Below are positions 1 through 8,021 of a DNA stretch of 64,000 bases, piece by piece. Every line of letters starts with the position of its first letter. Position 1 is the first letter of the stretch. Under the pieces are notes generated by a model. That model was not told where the DNA came from. It did not search any database and worked only from the letters and a program-made list of their open reading frames with translations. The position numbers were made by a program, and so were the translations under genes. Source of the DNA: Mycobacterium colombiense CECT 3035 (GTDB lineage: Bacteria; Actinomycetota; Actinomycetes; Mycobacteriales; Mycobacteriaceae); assembly GCF_002105755.1 (NCBI RefSeq), contig NZ_CP020821.1, forward strand, positions 3,906,001 through 3,970,000, read 5' to 3'.

Positions 1-1
1 G

Positions 2-757
2 CAGCAGGATCTGGCCACCGGCGGCGACATCGGTAACGGCCGTACCGACACGATCCTGCTGGTCCACGTGCCGGGCGTCGGGGCGGGTGTGCCGACCACC
101 ATGGTGTCGATTCCGCGCGATTCCTATGTGCCGATCCCGGGTCATGGCAAGGACAAGATCAATGCCGCGTTCGCGATTGGCGGCGCGCAATTGCTGGTCC
201 AGACGGTGGAGCAGGCCACCGGGTTGCGCCTCGACCATTACGCCGAGATCGGGTTCGGCGGGTTCGCCGCGCTCGTGGACGCGCTCGGCGGCGTGACGGT
301 GTGCCCGAAGACGGCCTTCAACGATCCGCTGGCCGGCATCGAGCTGCCGGCGGGCTGCCAGACCCTCAACGGCCGCAACGCGCTCGGCTACGTCAGGTCG
401 CGCGACACCCCGCGGGCGGACCTGGACCGGATGGTCAATCAACGGCAGTTCGTGGCGGCGCTGCTGCATCGGGTCGCCAGTCCCGCGGTCTGGCTCAACC
501 CGTGGCGCTGGTTTTCGGTGCCCCGCGCGGCCGCCGACGCCCTGACCGTCGACCGGAATGACCACGTCTGGGATCTGGCCCGGCTCGGCTGGGCACTACA
601 CGGGTCGACCACCACCATGACCGTCCCGATCGGCCAGTTCACCGACGGTGACGCCGGGTCGGTGGTGGTGTGGAACCACGACGAGGCCGCGCGGTTGTTC
701 CAGTCGTTGGCGTCCGATGCGCCCCTGCCCCCGGCCACATCGGACGAACAGCAATAG
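2..757 (+). CDS. LytR-CpsA-Psr (LCP) family protein, 5' truncated
   Basis: Partial gene: the frame is open from base 2, so the start and any N-terminal membrane anchor lie outside the window. LCP proteins transfer glycopolymers (arabinogalactan in mycobacteria) from lipid carriers to peptidoglycan at the outer face of the membrane. Visible family signatures are the RTDTILLVHV strand, the SIPRDS motif, the KINAAF motif and the arginine-rich RSRDTPRADLDR segment that binds the pyrophosphate lipid. By its place beside glpQ1 it corresponds to Mtb Rv3840. It converges on glpQ1 with 8 bp between stops. In Mtb the ferritin gene bfrB lies in this gap; here there is no room for it. Confidence 0.88.
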   Translation, partial: QQDLATGGDIGNGRTDTILLVHVPGVGAGVPTTMVSIPRDSYVPIPGHGKDKINAAFAIGGAQLLVQTVEQATGLRLDHYAEIGFGGFAALVDALGGVTVCPKTAFNDPLAGIELPAGCQTLNGRNALGYVRSRDTPRADLDRMVNQRQFVAALLHRVASPAVWLNPWRWFSVPRAAADALTVDRNDHVWDLARLGWALHGSTTTMTVPIGQFTDGDAGSVVVWNHDEAARLFQSLASDAPLPPATSDEQQ

Positions 758-765
758 CGGTTGGC

Positions 766-1590
766 CTATCCGCTGCCCTCACCATCGCGGTTGCCCTGCA
801 GCCAGGCCTTGGTGCGGCCCGGGTGGTGCGTGGCGAGCCAGGCCACCCCGACGTCGCGGCAGAAATCGATGTCGTCGTAGTCGTCGACGTTCCAGCAGTA
901 CACCGCCCTGCCCTGGGCGATGGCGCGGTCGGCGAGTTGGGGGTAGTCCTTCAGCGTCGCCAGCGAGGGCCCGACGGCGGTGGCGCCGATGGCCGTCGGC
1001 GCGCCGCTGGTCAGATAGCGGGCGGTCTTGCCGAGCAGCACCGTAGGCAGCAGCGGGGCGGCCCGCCGGATCCGCCAGACCGCGGACGCCGAGAACGACA
1101 TCACCACCGCGCGCGACCGGTCCGCCGAGGCGGGCGCGGCGATGCCGAACCGATGCAGCGCCGCGAGCAGCTTGGTTTCCACCAGCGAGCCGTACCGGAC
1201 CGGGTGCTTGGTTTCGATGAACAGCTTCACCGGCCGATGCCAATCCAGCACCAGCGACACCAGCGCGTCCAGCGTCAGCAGACTGGTGTCGCCGTGGGCG
1301 CCGTCTTCCCGCCAGCTGCCGTGCCACGCTCCGTACTCGAGCTCGCGCAATTCGGCGAGGGTCATCGTGCTGACCAAGCCGGCCCCGGTCGAGGTCCGGT
1401 CCAGCCGGCGGTCGTGCACGCACACCAGATGGCCGTCGCGGGTCAGGCGCACGTCGCATTCCACGCCGTCGGCGCCTTCTTTCAGCGCAAGGTCGTAGGC
1501 GGCCAGCGTGTGCTCGGGCCGCGCGGCCGACGCGCCGCGATGGGCGACGACATAGGGATGCCCGGCGAGCACCTCGTCGGCCCACGTCAT
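766..1590 (-). CDS. glpQ1: Glycerophosphodiester phosphodiesterase GlpQ1
   Basis: Hydrolyses glycerophosphodiesters to glycerol-3-phosphate and an alcohol, feeding phospholipid recycling. The 274-residue product has the GDPD hallmarks: HRG at residues 17-19, the metal-binding ECD (Glu44, Asp46) and His59-Asp60 in the VHD motif. Length equals that of Mtb Rv3842c. No signal peptide is visible, so it is probably cytoplasmic. Its start lies 4 bp after the stop of the Rv3843c-like gene, so the two are probably one transcript. Start chosen at the ATG that begins MTWADEV, directly before the conserved barrel. Confidence 0.93.
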   Translation of the reverse strand: MTWADEVLAGHPYVVAHRGASAARPEHTLAAYDLALKEGADGVECDVRLTRDGHLVCVHDRRLDRTSTGAGLVSTMTLAELRELEYGAWHGSWREDGAHGDTSLLTLDALVSLVLDWHRPVKLFIETKHPVRYGSLVETKLLAALHRFGIAAPASADRSRAVVMSFSASAVWRIRRAAPLLPTVLLGKTARYLTSGAPTAIGATAVGPSLATLKDYPQLADRAIAQGRAVYCWNVDDYDDIDFCRDVGVAWLATHHPGRTKAWLQGNRDGEGSG

Positions 1591-1594
1591 ACCC

Positions 1595-2644
1595 CTATGC
1601 TGCCGGTTCCTGCCCCTTCAACTCAACTGGGGCGGCGGAAGCCCGCGCCGGGGTGCCGTCGGCGGGAACCGCGACCCAGCGATGCGCGGGCCGGGCGACG
1701 GGTTTGCGCTGGAATCCCTCGAACACGCGGGTGGCGGCGGCCAGCGTGGCGGCCGCGAGCAGATACGCGAAGACCATCAGCACGGTGTTGTTGGCGATGC
1801 CCTGGGCGTCGGTGGCGAAGCTGGTCGCGATGGCCGCGATGGACACCGCGTAGCTGCACACCCACGCCCCCCACCACTGCAGGATCGCGCCTCGCAGCCG
1901 GGCGTAGTGCTCTTCGAGCAGCGCCAGCTCGATCACGTACACCGGGGCCCAGAGCAGGTTGGCCAGCGGCACGACGCAGCCGGCCCAGAGCGCCCGCGCG
2001 GAGCGCTGCTCGGGCAGACCGTGGTGGGCGAACACAGCCGCGCGGCGGGCGATCATCCAGCGGATCAGCTGCACGCCGGAGGCGATCACCGCCGCGCCCG
2101 CGCCCACGCTGGCGAGCACGCCGAGCCAGTCGGCCGCGAACGCCACCCACGAGTTCAGCAAGGTGTTCCGGTTGATCACCAGCAGGACGTACCGCACCAC
2201 GTAGACCAGGGCGGCGATGCTGAGCACCAGCACGCTGACGAACGACGTGGTGCGGACGATCTGGGCCGGTGGCCCGGGCTGCGCGGGTGCTGCGTCCGTG
2301 GCCACGGGCATCTGCTCGACGCGGTCGGCCAGCCCCCACCGCGGGATGACGGCGTAGCGCGGAGTGGGCCCGAGGGGACGCCGGCCGCGTCGCGGCGGCG
2401 GCGCGGCGCCGGGCCGCACCGCGATCCAGCGGTAGCCGGGCGGCAGTCGCGGCGGCGTGCGCTGCCACCCCGGCGCCGCCGAGGGGCGAGCCTGCGTCGC
2501 GGCACCGGGCGCACCCCATCTGGGATCGGCCGGCGGGGCGTCCGGCGCGGGCGCCATCAGGGCTCCGCGGCAGCGCGGACACCATTCGCGTTGTCGGTCA
2601 CGCACGTTCCAGCGCGTGCCGCACTGGGAGCACACCTGGATCAC
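1595..2644 (-). CDS. Zinc-ribbon membrane protein, Rv3843c-like (DUF4328)
   Basis: A 349-residue protein of unknown function. It opens with a CxxC...CxxC zinc ribbon (Cys5, Cys8, Cys22, Cys25), continues with a long Pro/Ala/Arg-rich linker to about residue 125, and ends with several hydrophobic segments that match the DUF4328 membrane domain (for example VLVLSIAALVYVV). The C-terminal tail is polar. Position and architecture match Mtb Rv3843c. It is first gene of a likely two-gene unit with glpQ1. The zinc ribbon may sense or bind a partner on the cytoplasmic side, but that is inference. Confidence 0.85.
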   Translation of the reverse strand: MIQVCSQCGTRWNVRDRQREWCPRCRGALMAPAPDAPPADPRWGAPGAATQARPSAAPGWQRTPPRLPPGYRWIAVRPGAAPPPRRGRRPLGPTPRYAVIPRWGLADRVEQMPVATDAAPAQPGPPAQIVRTTSFVSVLVLSIAALVYVVRYVLLVINRNTLLNSWVAFAADWLGVLASVGAGAAVIASGVQLIRWMIARRAAVFAHHGLPEQRSARALWAGCVVPLANLLWAPVYVIELALLEEHYARLRGAILQWWGAWVCSYAVSIAAIATSFATDAQGIANNTVLMVFAYLLAAATLAAATRVFEGFQRKPVARPAHRWVAVPADGTPARASAAPVELKGQEPAA

Positions 2645-2748
2645 CGGACCAGACTAACGCCGCACCGACGCGCGCCGAGGGACACCGGCACGGGGCCGCG
2701 ATCGGCCACCGCCGCACGGGGCTCGGCAACCGACCGAAGCGGCAAAGA

Positions 2749-2846
2749 CTATCCACAGTTTCCACAGGTTTATCCACATACACCCGGCGGGTATAGATCG
2801 CATCACTACAGCCTCTGGCGGCGGACCTTGCTGCAACTGTGGATAA
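2749..2846. other. Cluster of DnaA-box-like 9-mers
   Basis: Two perfect TTATCCACA boxes face each other: 2770-2778 on the plus strand and 2838-2846 on the minus strand (read as TGTGGATAA). A one-mismatch box, CTATCCACA, is at 2749-2757 and a weaker one, GTTTCCACA, at 2758-2766. Such spacing is typical of DnaA-binding regions. No dnaA, dnaN or rpmH gene is near, so this is not oriC itself; the Rv3840-type neighbourhood lies within some 100 kb of oriC in Mtb. A datA/DARS-like titration or reactivation site is one possibility. Confidence 0.6.
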
Positions 2847-3049
2847 CACCGCAGTGTTGTACGCATGTGCAGAACTGGCCGCCGAGCGAAATGGATTGGC
2901 TTGCTAAGCACCCGGCCCGCCCCTGGGCCCGCCGCCGCTCCGGGTCGGGCCCCAAGTCGCCGCCACCACCGCCAACCCGCAGCTCAGCGCGTTATTTCTC
3001 AAGCTCGTCACAAAGCGCTATGATCGCGTTCGCGAAAAGTGTTTGTGAC

Positions 3050-3071
3050 TCACCTCACTGACGCGAGGTGA
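3050..3071. promoter_or_regulatory. Inverted repeat upstream of small membrane protein
   Basis: TCACCTC (3050-3056) and GAGGTGA (3065-3071) form a perfect 7-bp inverted repeat with an 8-nt spacer, ending 21 bp before the ATG at 3093. It could be an operator or a hairpin in the 5' leader. No binding protein can be named from the sequence. Confidence 0.4.
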
Positions 3072-3092
3072 CCGGGGGGTGAAAGGCGATTG

Positions 3093-3248
3093 ATGGCCAC
3101 GCATTCGTTCGGTCCGGGTTCACCGGGCTCGTCGAAGTCGTATTGCGGCTCGTCGGCGTGGAATCACAGTTACAGCGTCGCCGCGCTGCGCGCCGGGTTG
3201 ATCGCCCTGGCGCTGCTCGCGGTGCTCGCGGTCATCGTCTTGTCTTGA
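3093..3248 (+). CDS. 51-residue single-span membrane protein
   Basis: Short gene with a good ribosome site (GAAAGG at 3081-3086) before an ATG. The product has a Gly/Ser-rich polar N-terminus with one Cys and a C-terminal hydrophobic helix rich in Ala, Leu and Val (about residues 29-51) that ends almost at the stop, so a tail-anchored topology is likely. I do not recognise a named family. It lies 148 bp upstream of sodA on the same strand and might be co-transcribed with it. Confidence 0.55.
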   Translation: MATHSFGPGSPGSSKSYCGSSAWNHSYSVAALRAGLIALALLAVLAVIVLS

Positions 3249-3396
3249 AACGCCGCTGAGCGGGTATTCGCGTTCCGGCTCACAAGGGTCGTTCTTGCGG
3301 AGCGCGCGGTCATGGAGCAGGGTTGATAACGGCCGGCCGCCGTGAGGCGGTGCTGCGCGACTGAGCGTCAAGACGATAATCGAAGAAAGGAATGCC

Positions 3397-4020
3397 GTGG
3401 CTGAATACACCCTGCCCGACTTGGACTGGGACTATGCAGCGTTGGAACCGCACATCTCGGGGCAGATCAACGAGATCCACCACAGTAAGCACCACGCCAC
3501 ATACGTCAAAGGCGTGAATGACGCTCTGTCCAAGCTCGAAGAGGCCCGCGCCAACGAGGACCACGCTGCGATCTTCCTGAACGAAAAGAACCTCGCATTC
3601 CACCTCGGTGGCCACGTCAACCACTCGATCTGGTGGAAGAACCTGTCGCCGGACGGCGGCGACAAGCCGACCGGCGAACTGGCTGCTGCGATCGACGACG
3701 CGTTCGGGTCCTTCGACCGATTCCGCGCGCAATTCAGCGCGGCCGCCAACGGGCTGCAGGGCTCGGGCTGGGCCGTCCTGGGCTACGACACCCTCGGCAA
3801 CCGGCTGCTGACCTTCCAGCTGTACGACCAGCAGGCCAACGTTCCGCTCGGCATCATCCCCTTGCTGCAGGTCGACATGTGGGAGCACGCCTTCTACCTG
3901 CAGTACAAGAACGTCAAGGCGGATTACGTCAAGGCGTTCTGGAACGTCGTCAACTGGGCGGACGTGCAGAAGCGGTACGCGGCCGCGACCTCGAAAACCC
4001 AGGGCCTCATTTTCGGCTGA
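3397..4020 (+). CDS. sodA: Superoxide dismutase SodA, predicted Mn type
   Basis: Dismutates superoxide to oxygen and peroxide. The 207-residue sequence lines up over its length with Mtb SodA. Metal ligands are His28, His76, Asp160 and His164. Residue 145 is Gln (in YDQQ), whereas the Mtb iron enzyme has His there; a Gln at this outer-sphere position is the known mark of Mn-dependent mycobacterial SODs, so Mn use is predicted. There is no signal peptide; the family is exported by a SecA2-dependent route in mycobacteria. GTG start at 3397 chosen because GAAAGGA (3384-3390) is well spaced and the N-terminus [10 protein letters not shown] is conserved. Confidence 0.97.
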   Translation: MAEYTLPDLDWDYAALEPHISGQINEIHHSKHHATYVKGVNDALSKLEEARANEDHAAIFLNEKNLAFHLGGHVNHSIWWKNLSPDGGDKPTGELAAAIDDAFGSFDRFRAQFSAAANGLQGSGWAVLGYDTLGNRLLTFQLYDQQANVPLGIIPLLQVDMWEHAFYLQYKNVKADYVKAFWNVVNWADVQKRYAAATSKTQGLIFG

Positions 4021-4038
4021 CTTTCATTTCGATCGGCA

Positions 4039-4066
4039 GGGGCGTCGCGCGGCAGCGCGGCGCCCC
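4039..4066 (+). terminator. GC-rich hairpin after sodA
   Basis: GGGGCG T CGCGC then loop GGCA then GCGCG G CGCCCC gives an 11-bp stem with one T-G pair in the middle, beginning 19 bp after the sodA stop. The stretch after it (CGTCGTTTG) has only a short T run, as is common for mycobacterial terminators. Confidence 0.6.
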
Positions 4067-4216
4067 CGTCGTTTGTCCGACCTTTCGACCGCCGGCGCGA
4101 CAACGTTTGTGCCACCGACCGTGTCGTGTTGCACCGCGCCTAAACCGCAGGCATGCTTAATTATTCGGACTTACCAGTGTGGTTATTCCAAGCGGAGGCG
4201 TCGCGCGGAGGTCGAA

Positions 4217-4750
4217 ATGGAACCAGGGGCGGATCGGCCTATCGGGGTTTCCCCGTTCCATTCTCGTGGTGCCTTGAAAGGATTCGTGATCTCGGGACGC
4301 TGGCCCGACTCGACCAAAGAATGGGTGCAACTGCTCATGGTCGCGGTCAGGATCGCGTCCCTGCCCGGATTGCTCTCCACCACAACGGTCTTCGGGGCCC
4401 GCGAGGAACTGCCGGACGAGCCCGAACCGGGCACGGTGGGCCTGGTACTGGCCGAGGGCACGGTGTTCGGTGAATCAGCCATTCAGCCGGGATATTTCGC
4501 CGAACATCAGCCGCCGGCACTACTCATGTTGCACCCGCCCTCGGAAACCACGCCGTCCTTGCCGGAATGCAACGGGGCGGCATCCGGATGCGTATTGCTG
4601 CCCGGATTGCCCTATCTGGGACTCGAGCATCGGGCCGCGTGGGTGGAAGCGGAAGCCGACGGCACCATTACCTCGATGGTGAGCCGGGTCGGTGTCGACC
4701 CGATCAGCCACCCCGATACGGCGATACTGGCGATGCTGCTGGCCGCATAG
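4217..4750 (+). CDS. Conserved hypothetical protein, Rv3847-like
   Basis: A 177-residue protein, the same length as Mtb Rv3847 and in the same place between sodA and Rv3848. Function is unknown. It is soluble-looking, with an acidic, Pro/Glu-rich middle part and no signal peptide, membrane span or known catalytic motif that I can see. The ATG at 4217 is preceded by a strong GGAGG (4207-4211) with 5-base spacing, which favours it over the longer open frame that begins at 4073. The position between Mn-SodA and a Mn-riboswitch gene hints at stress or metal biology, but nothing in the protein shows this. Confidence 0.88.
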   Translation: MEPGADRPIGVSPFHSRGALKGFVISGRWPDSTKEWVQLLMVAVRIASLPGLLSTTTVFGAREELPDEPEPGTVGLVLAEGTVFGESAIQPGYFAEHQPPALLMLHPPSETTPSLPECNGAASGCVLLPGLPYLGLEHRAAWVEAEADGTITSMVSRVGVDPISHPDTAILAMLLAA

Positions 4751-4850
4751 CCGAAATGGCGGAAAGCATTTCGGGACGCAAACCCCGGAAATGCGGCCGG
4801 CCGAACTCCGCCGTCGCGCTGGCGGACGCCGACGGGCCCCATTAATCTGG

Positions 4851-4980
4851 GACCCGTCAGCGAAGGGGAGTAGCCCCCAATCGTCGGGTCGACATACTGG
4901 CGCACAGCCCGGCCGGCGAACCGGTTCACCCGGTGGGCGAGACCTTCGACCGGAGTTCGACGACTTCGCGGTCGTCGACG
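4851..4980 (+). promoter_or_regulatory. yybP-ykoY (Mn2+) riboswitch
   Basis: The leader of the Rv3848-like gene holds both conserved halves of the yybP-ykoY aptamer: GGGGAGTAGC at 4865-4874 and GGGCGAGACC at 4935-4944. They are flanked by CGAAG (4861-4865) and CTTCG (4944-4948), which can pair as the closing P1 helix. Downstream, CGACGAC (4958-4964) and GTCGTCG (4971-4977) form a perfect 7-bp hairpin just before the AAAGG ribosome site near 4990, a plausible expression platform. This class senses Mn2+ and usually turns on Mn exporters, which fits the gene it precedes. Confidence 0.85.
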
Positions 4981-5002
4981 ACGCGTCGAAAGGTCACCCG
5001 AG

Positions 5003-5704
5003 ATGCTCGCCGCCACCCTCTTGACCCTGGGAGTGGTGTTCGTCGCCGAACTCGGCGACAGATCCCAGCTGATCACCATGACCTACGCCCTGCGCTATCG
5101 GTGGTGGGTGGTGCTGACCGGTGTGGCGCTCGCCGCGTTCACGGTGCACGGCGTCTCGGTGACGATCGGTCACTTCCTCGGCGCCGCCCTACCGGCGCGG
5201 CCGCTGGCCATCGCGTCCGCCCTCGCCTTCCTCGCGTTCGCGGTGTGGGCCTGGCGGGAGGGCGCCGCCACCGACGAGACGGTGTCGCAGCCGAGCGAAC
5301 CGCGATTCGCCTTCCTGACGGTGGTGTCCTCGTTCGCGCTCGCCGAGATGAGCGACAAGACAGCCCTGGCGACGGTGACGTTGGCCAGCCACCACGACTG
5401 GGTCGGGGTGTGGATCGGCTCGACGCTGGGCATGGTGCTGGCCGACGGCCTGGCGATCGCCGCGGGACGGCTGTTGCATCGGCGCCTTCCGGAAAAATTG
5501 CTGCACGTGGTGGCCAGCCTGCTGTTCGCAACGTTCGGCGTGTGGATGCTGTTCGACAGCGCTCTGGGCTGGCGTTGGGTGGCCGTCGCGGCGACGGTTG
5601 CCGTCGCGACGGCCGCTGCCGCAATCGCGGTCGCACAGACGCGGCGGCGCCGCAGAACCGTCAGGGCAAATATGCGCCGGACCACCGCAAACCGGCTAAG
5701 TTAA
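5003..5704 (+). CDS. GDT1/UPF0016 family cation (Mn2+) transporter
   Basis: Integral membrane protein of 233 residues matching Mtb Rv3848. UPF0016/GDT1 proteins (yeast Gdt1, TMEM165, Vibrio MneA) move Mn2+ or Ca2+ out of the cytosol. The two inverted halves each carry the signature E-x-G/S-D-K/R-T/S: Glu16-Leu-Gly-Asp-Arg-Ser21 and Glu115-Met-Ser-Asp-Lys-Thr120. About six hydrophobic segments are visible, with a charged central loop (residues 85-101) and an Arg-rich tail. The upstream yybP-ykoY element strongly supports Mn2+ export as its role. ATG at 5003 begins directly with the first helix. Confidence 0.9.
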   Translation: MLAATLLTLGVVFVAELGDRSQLITMTYALRYRWWVVLTGVALAAFTVHGVSVTIGHFLGAALPARPLAIASALAFLAFAVWAWREGAATDETVSQPSEPRFAFLTVVSSFALAEMSDKTALATVTLASHHDWVGVWIGSTLGMVLADGLAIAAGRLLHRRLPEKLLHVVASLLFATFGVWMLFDSALGWRWVAVAATVAVATAAAAIAVAQTRRRRRTVRANMRRTTANRLS

Positions 5705-6118
5705 CGCCGCCTCGACCACCGGTGTCCGGGAGCCGTCTGCCGGGCAGCGCGGTGGTCAACGGGTCCGCTTTCCCGCTCGGCAGCAAAGAGTGTGCTAAAT
5801 CGCCCCGGCACGCGGGCCCGTTGCGGTGCTGTTCCCCAGCGCAGCCCGGCATATTATCGCCCACGTCAGCAGGTAATCCGCCCGCCACTTCGGAACGGAT
5901 GTCCAATTCTGCGGATAACCTGTGAGTTTCGCTGATGTAGTGGACACCCCAGCGAATCAGTTAGACGCTCGTCAAGTGGGGAGGTAGCGTGCGTCAGCTA
6001 CGCCGGTCGGGAATCCCCTGGGGTTTGCACCTGGTTACGGTCACCAAGCCTCGCTACCATGATCAGCAAATACACCTAGGTAATAGTTCACTTCTACAGC
6101 CAAGTGGAGGTCATATCA
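5705..6118 (+). promoter_or_regulatory. 414-bp espR upstream region
   Basis: No supported protein gene. It becomes AT-richer toward espR. A TACCAT hexamer at 6055-6060 is a candidate -10 element. A strong GGAGG (6106-6110) serves espR. Short palindromes (CCCCTGGGG near 6020; CCTAGG near 6076) are visible but unassigned. The long leader agrees with the long, autoregulated espR upstream region known in Mtb. Confidence 0.45.
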
Positions 6119-6517
6119 ATGAGCACGACATTCGCTGCTCGCCTGAACCGCCTGTTCGACACGGTGTATCCCCCCGGACGCGGGCCGCACACCTCCGCGG
6201 AAGTGATCGCGGCGCTCAAGGCGGAGGGCATAACGATGTCGGCTCCCTACCTCTCGCAGCTGCGTTCCGGCAACCGCACCAACCCGTCGACGGCGACCAT
6301 GGCGGCCCTGGCCAACTTCTTCCGGATCAAGTCGGCCTACTTCACCGACGACGAGTACTACGAGAAGCTCGATAAGGAACTGTCGTGGCTGGCCACGACG
6401 CGCGACGACAACGTCCGCCGCATCGCGGTGCGCACGGCCGAGCTGTCCCCCGAGGCGCAACGTGAGGTCATGGAGCGGGTCAACGAGTTGCGCCGGGCCG
6501 AGCACCTAGACGCCTGA
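6119..6517 (+). CDS. espR: Nucleoid-associated regulator EspR
   Basis: A 132-residue dimeric DNA-binding protein. In Mtb it binds many promoters, including that of espACD, and so supports ESX-1 function. An N-terminal Xre-like helix-turn-helix is seen at about residues 25-57 (recognition helix around SAPYLSQLRSG), followed by the FFRIKSAYFTDDEYY segment and a C-terminal dimerisation helix. ATG at 6119 chosen for its GGAGG and for agreement with the known MSTTFAARLN start; an in-frame GTG at 6104 has no support. This genome lacks ESX-1 at this locus, so EspR here must serve other targets. Confidence 0.95.
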   Translation: MSTTFAARLNRLFDTVYPPGRGPHTSAEVIAALKAEGITMSAPYLSQLRSGNRTNPSTATMAALANFFRIKSAYFTDDEYYEKLDKELSWLATTRDDNVRRIAVRTAELSPEAQREVMERVNELRRAEHLDA

Positions 6518-6667
6518 CGTCGCGCCTGGCACCGACCGCCGCGCCTGCCCTGGAGGGCTGCCGCCCGCCCATTCCGATTAGGGTTGGCCCAGCGGATCGC
6601 GCAACCGCGACAGCGACAGACAACGATTGCCAGGATTGCCAGCGAGATCACCGGGAGGCGGCCGGGA

Positions 6668-7324
6668 ATGGGCCTGTTCCGCAAGCGAAAGAGCCGCGCG
6701 ACGCGTCGCGCCGAAGCCCGCGCGATCAAGGCCCGCGCGAAGCTCGAGGCCAAGCTGGCCGCGAAAAACGAGGTCCGCCGCGCCAAATCCGCGCAACGGG
6801 CGGAGAACAAAGCGCTGCGCGCCCAGATCAGGGCCCAACGCGACAGCGACCGCAACGCACTGAAAGTCGCCGAGGCCGAACTCAAAGCCGCGCGGGAGGG
6901 CAAGATCTTCTCACCGACACGAATCCGCCGGGTGCTGACCGTGTCTCGGCTGCTCGCGCCGATCCTCACCCCGCTCATCTACCGGGCGGCCGTCGCGGCC
7001 CGGGCGATGATCGATCAGCGTCGGGCTGATCAGCTCGGCATTCCGCTGGCCCAGATCGGCCAGTTCTCCGGTCACGGCGCCCAGCTGTCGGCCCGCGTCG
7101 CCGGGGCGGAGAAGTCGCTGCGGATGGTGCAGGACAAGAAGCCCAAGGACGCCGAGACCAAACAGTTCGTCTCCGCGATCGCCGAACGGCTCACCGACCT
7201 GTCGGCGGCGATCACCGCCGCCGAGAACATGCCGGCCGCGCGGCGGCGCTCGGCCCACGCCGCGATCTCGTCGCAGCTCGACGGGATCGAGGCGGACCTG
7301 ATGGCGCGTCTCGGCCTGAGCTGA
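6668..7324 (+). CDS. Conserved hypothetical protein, Rv3850-like (DUF6474)
   Basis: 218 residues, the same length and place as Mtb Rv3850. The first 75 residues are extremely rich in Lys, Arg and Ala and look like a long charged, possibly coiled, nucleic-acid or surface-binding helix. Next comes a moderately hydrophobic stretch (VSRLLAPILTPLIYRAAVAAR) that could touch the membrane, then an alpha-helical C-terminal part. Function unknown. ATG at 6668 (MGLFRKRK) is preferred over an in-frame upstream start at 6584 whose extra residues look non-coding. Confidence 0.85.
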   Translation: MGLFRKRKSRATRRAEARAIKARAKLEAKLAAKNEVRRAKSAQRAENKALRAQIRAQRDSDRNALKVAEAELKAAREGKIFSPTRIRRVLTVSRLLAPILTPLIYRAAVAARAMIDQRRADQLGIPLAQIGQFSGHGAQLSARVAGAEKSLRMVQDKKPKDAETKQFVSAIAERLTDLSAAITAAENMPAARRRSAHAAISSQLDGIEADLMARLGLS

Positions 7325-7352
7325 TCACCCGCACGGAAGGTACCGCCCCCGC

Positions 7353-8021
7353 ATGGCAATCCCCAGCAGGTGGATCTCGCGCAGCCTGATCGCGCTCGCC
7401 GCGGCCGTCGCCCTCTATCTCGGATCGGCGGCCCAGACCCCCGCCGCCTGGGCGCACGTGCACGCCAGCAGCGACAACGCGGTGCGCGGGGCCATGGCGG
7501 TCGTCACGTTCCAGGTGCCCAACGAGTCGAACACCGGGTCGCTGACCACCGCGCTGACCGTCACGCTTCCCAACGTCGCGTCGGCCCGCACCGAGAGCCT
7601 GCCCGGCTGGACGGCCAGGCTCGACCGGGACGCCGCGTCCGGCACCGTGCGTTCGGTGACGTGGACGGCGAACCTGACCGGCGGGATCGGGCCGGATCAA
7701 TTCGGGCTGTTCCGGCTGTCGGTGAAGCTGCCCGACGCCGATACCGTCAGCTTCCCGGCCACGCAGACCTACGCCGACGGAACCGTCGTGAAATGGGACC
7801 AGCCGCCGTTGCCCGACGGAAGCGAACCGGAGCACCCGATGCCGATGCTGACCCTCGCCACCGGCCCGTCGGGCCCGCACCAACATCACGCGTCACCTGC
7901 GTCGGCGCCCGCCGCCGCACGGTCGAATGCGGCCGACAACGCGGCGCGGCTGCTGGGCGGCGCGGCCCTGGTGGTGGCCGCCGCCGGCGTCGCGATCGCA
8001 CTGATCCGCCGACGAACATGA
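7353..8021 (+). CDS. YcnI-like copper-binding membrane-anchored protein
   Basis: 222-residue exported protein. A signal peptide (about residues 1-34) ends in AAWA, so the mature protein would begin with His-Val-His; an N-terminal His is the copper ligand in YcnI-type (DUF1775) domains. The domain spans about residues 35-170 and includes the typical VTFQVPNES and WTANL strands. A His/Pro/Ala-rich linker and a C-terminal membrane helix with RRR follow. It overlaps the CopC-like gene by 4 bp (ATGA), so they are translationally coupled. Role inferred: extracellular copper handling. Confidence 0.88.
   Translation: MAIPSRWISRSLIALAAAVALYLGSAAQTPAAWAHVHASSDNAVRGAMAVVTFQVPNESNTGSLTTALTVTLPNVASARTESLPGWTARLDRDAASGTVRSVTWTANLTGGIGPDQFGLFRLSVKLPDADTVSFPATQTYADGTVVKWDQPPLPDGSEPEHPMPMLTLATGPSGPHQHHASPASAPAAARSNAADNAARLLGGAALVVAAAGVAIALIRRRT

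Larger units (their letters stand above)
2645..3092. other. 448-bp intergenic region with DnaA boxes
   Basis: Divergent intergenic region between the Rv3843c-like gene and the small membrane-protein gene at 3093. No convincing protein gene is seen in either strand. It holds a cluster of DnaA-box-like 9-mers (2749-2846) and, close to the downstream start, an inverted repeat (3050-3071); both are listed separately. The stretch 2980-3060 is relatively AT-rich and may hold the promoter for the rightward genes. Confidence 0.6.

Noticed and set aside
1682..3061. 459-codon plus-strand open frame
   Set aside because: Overlaps the well-supported Rv3843c-like gene and runs through non-coding DNA with DnaA boxes; composition is not protein-like.
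4073..4216. 48-residue N-terminal extension of the Rv3847-like protein
   Set aside because: It begins just after the sodA terminator, lacks a ribosome site, and the ATG at 4217 has GGAGG and gives the known length.
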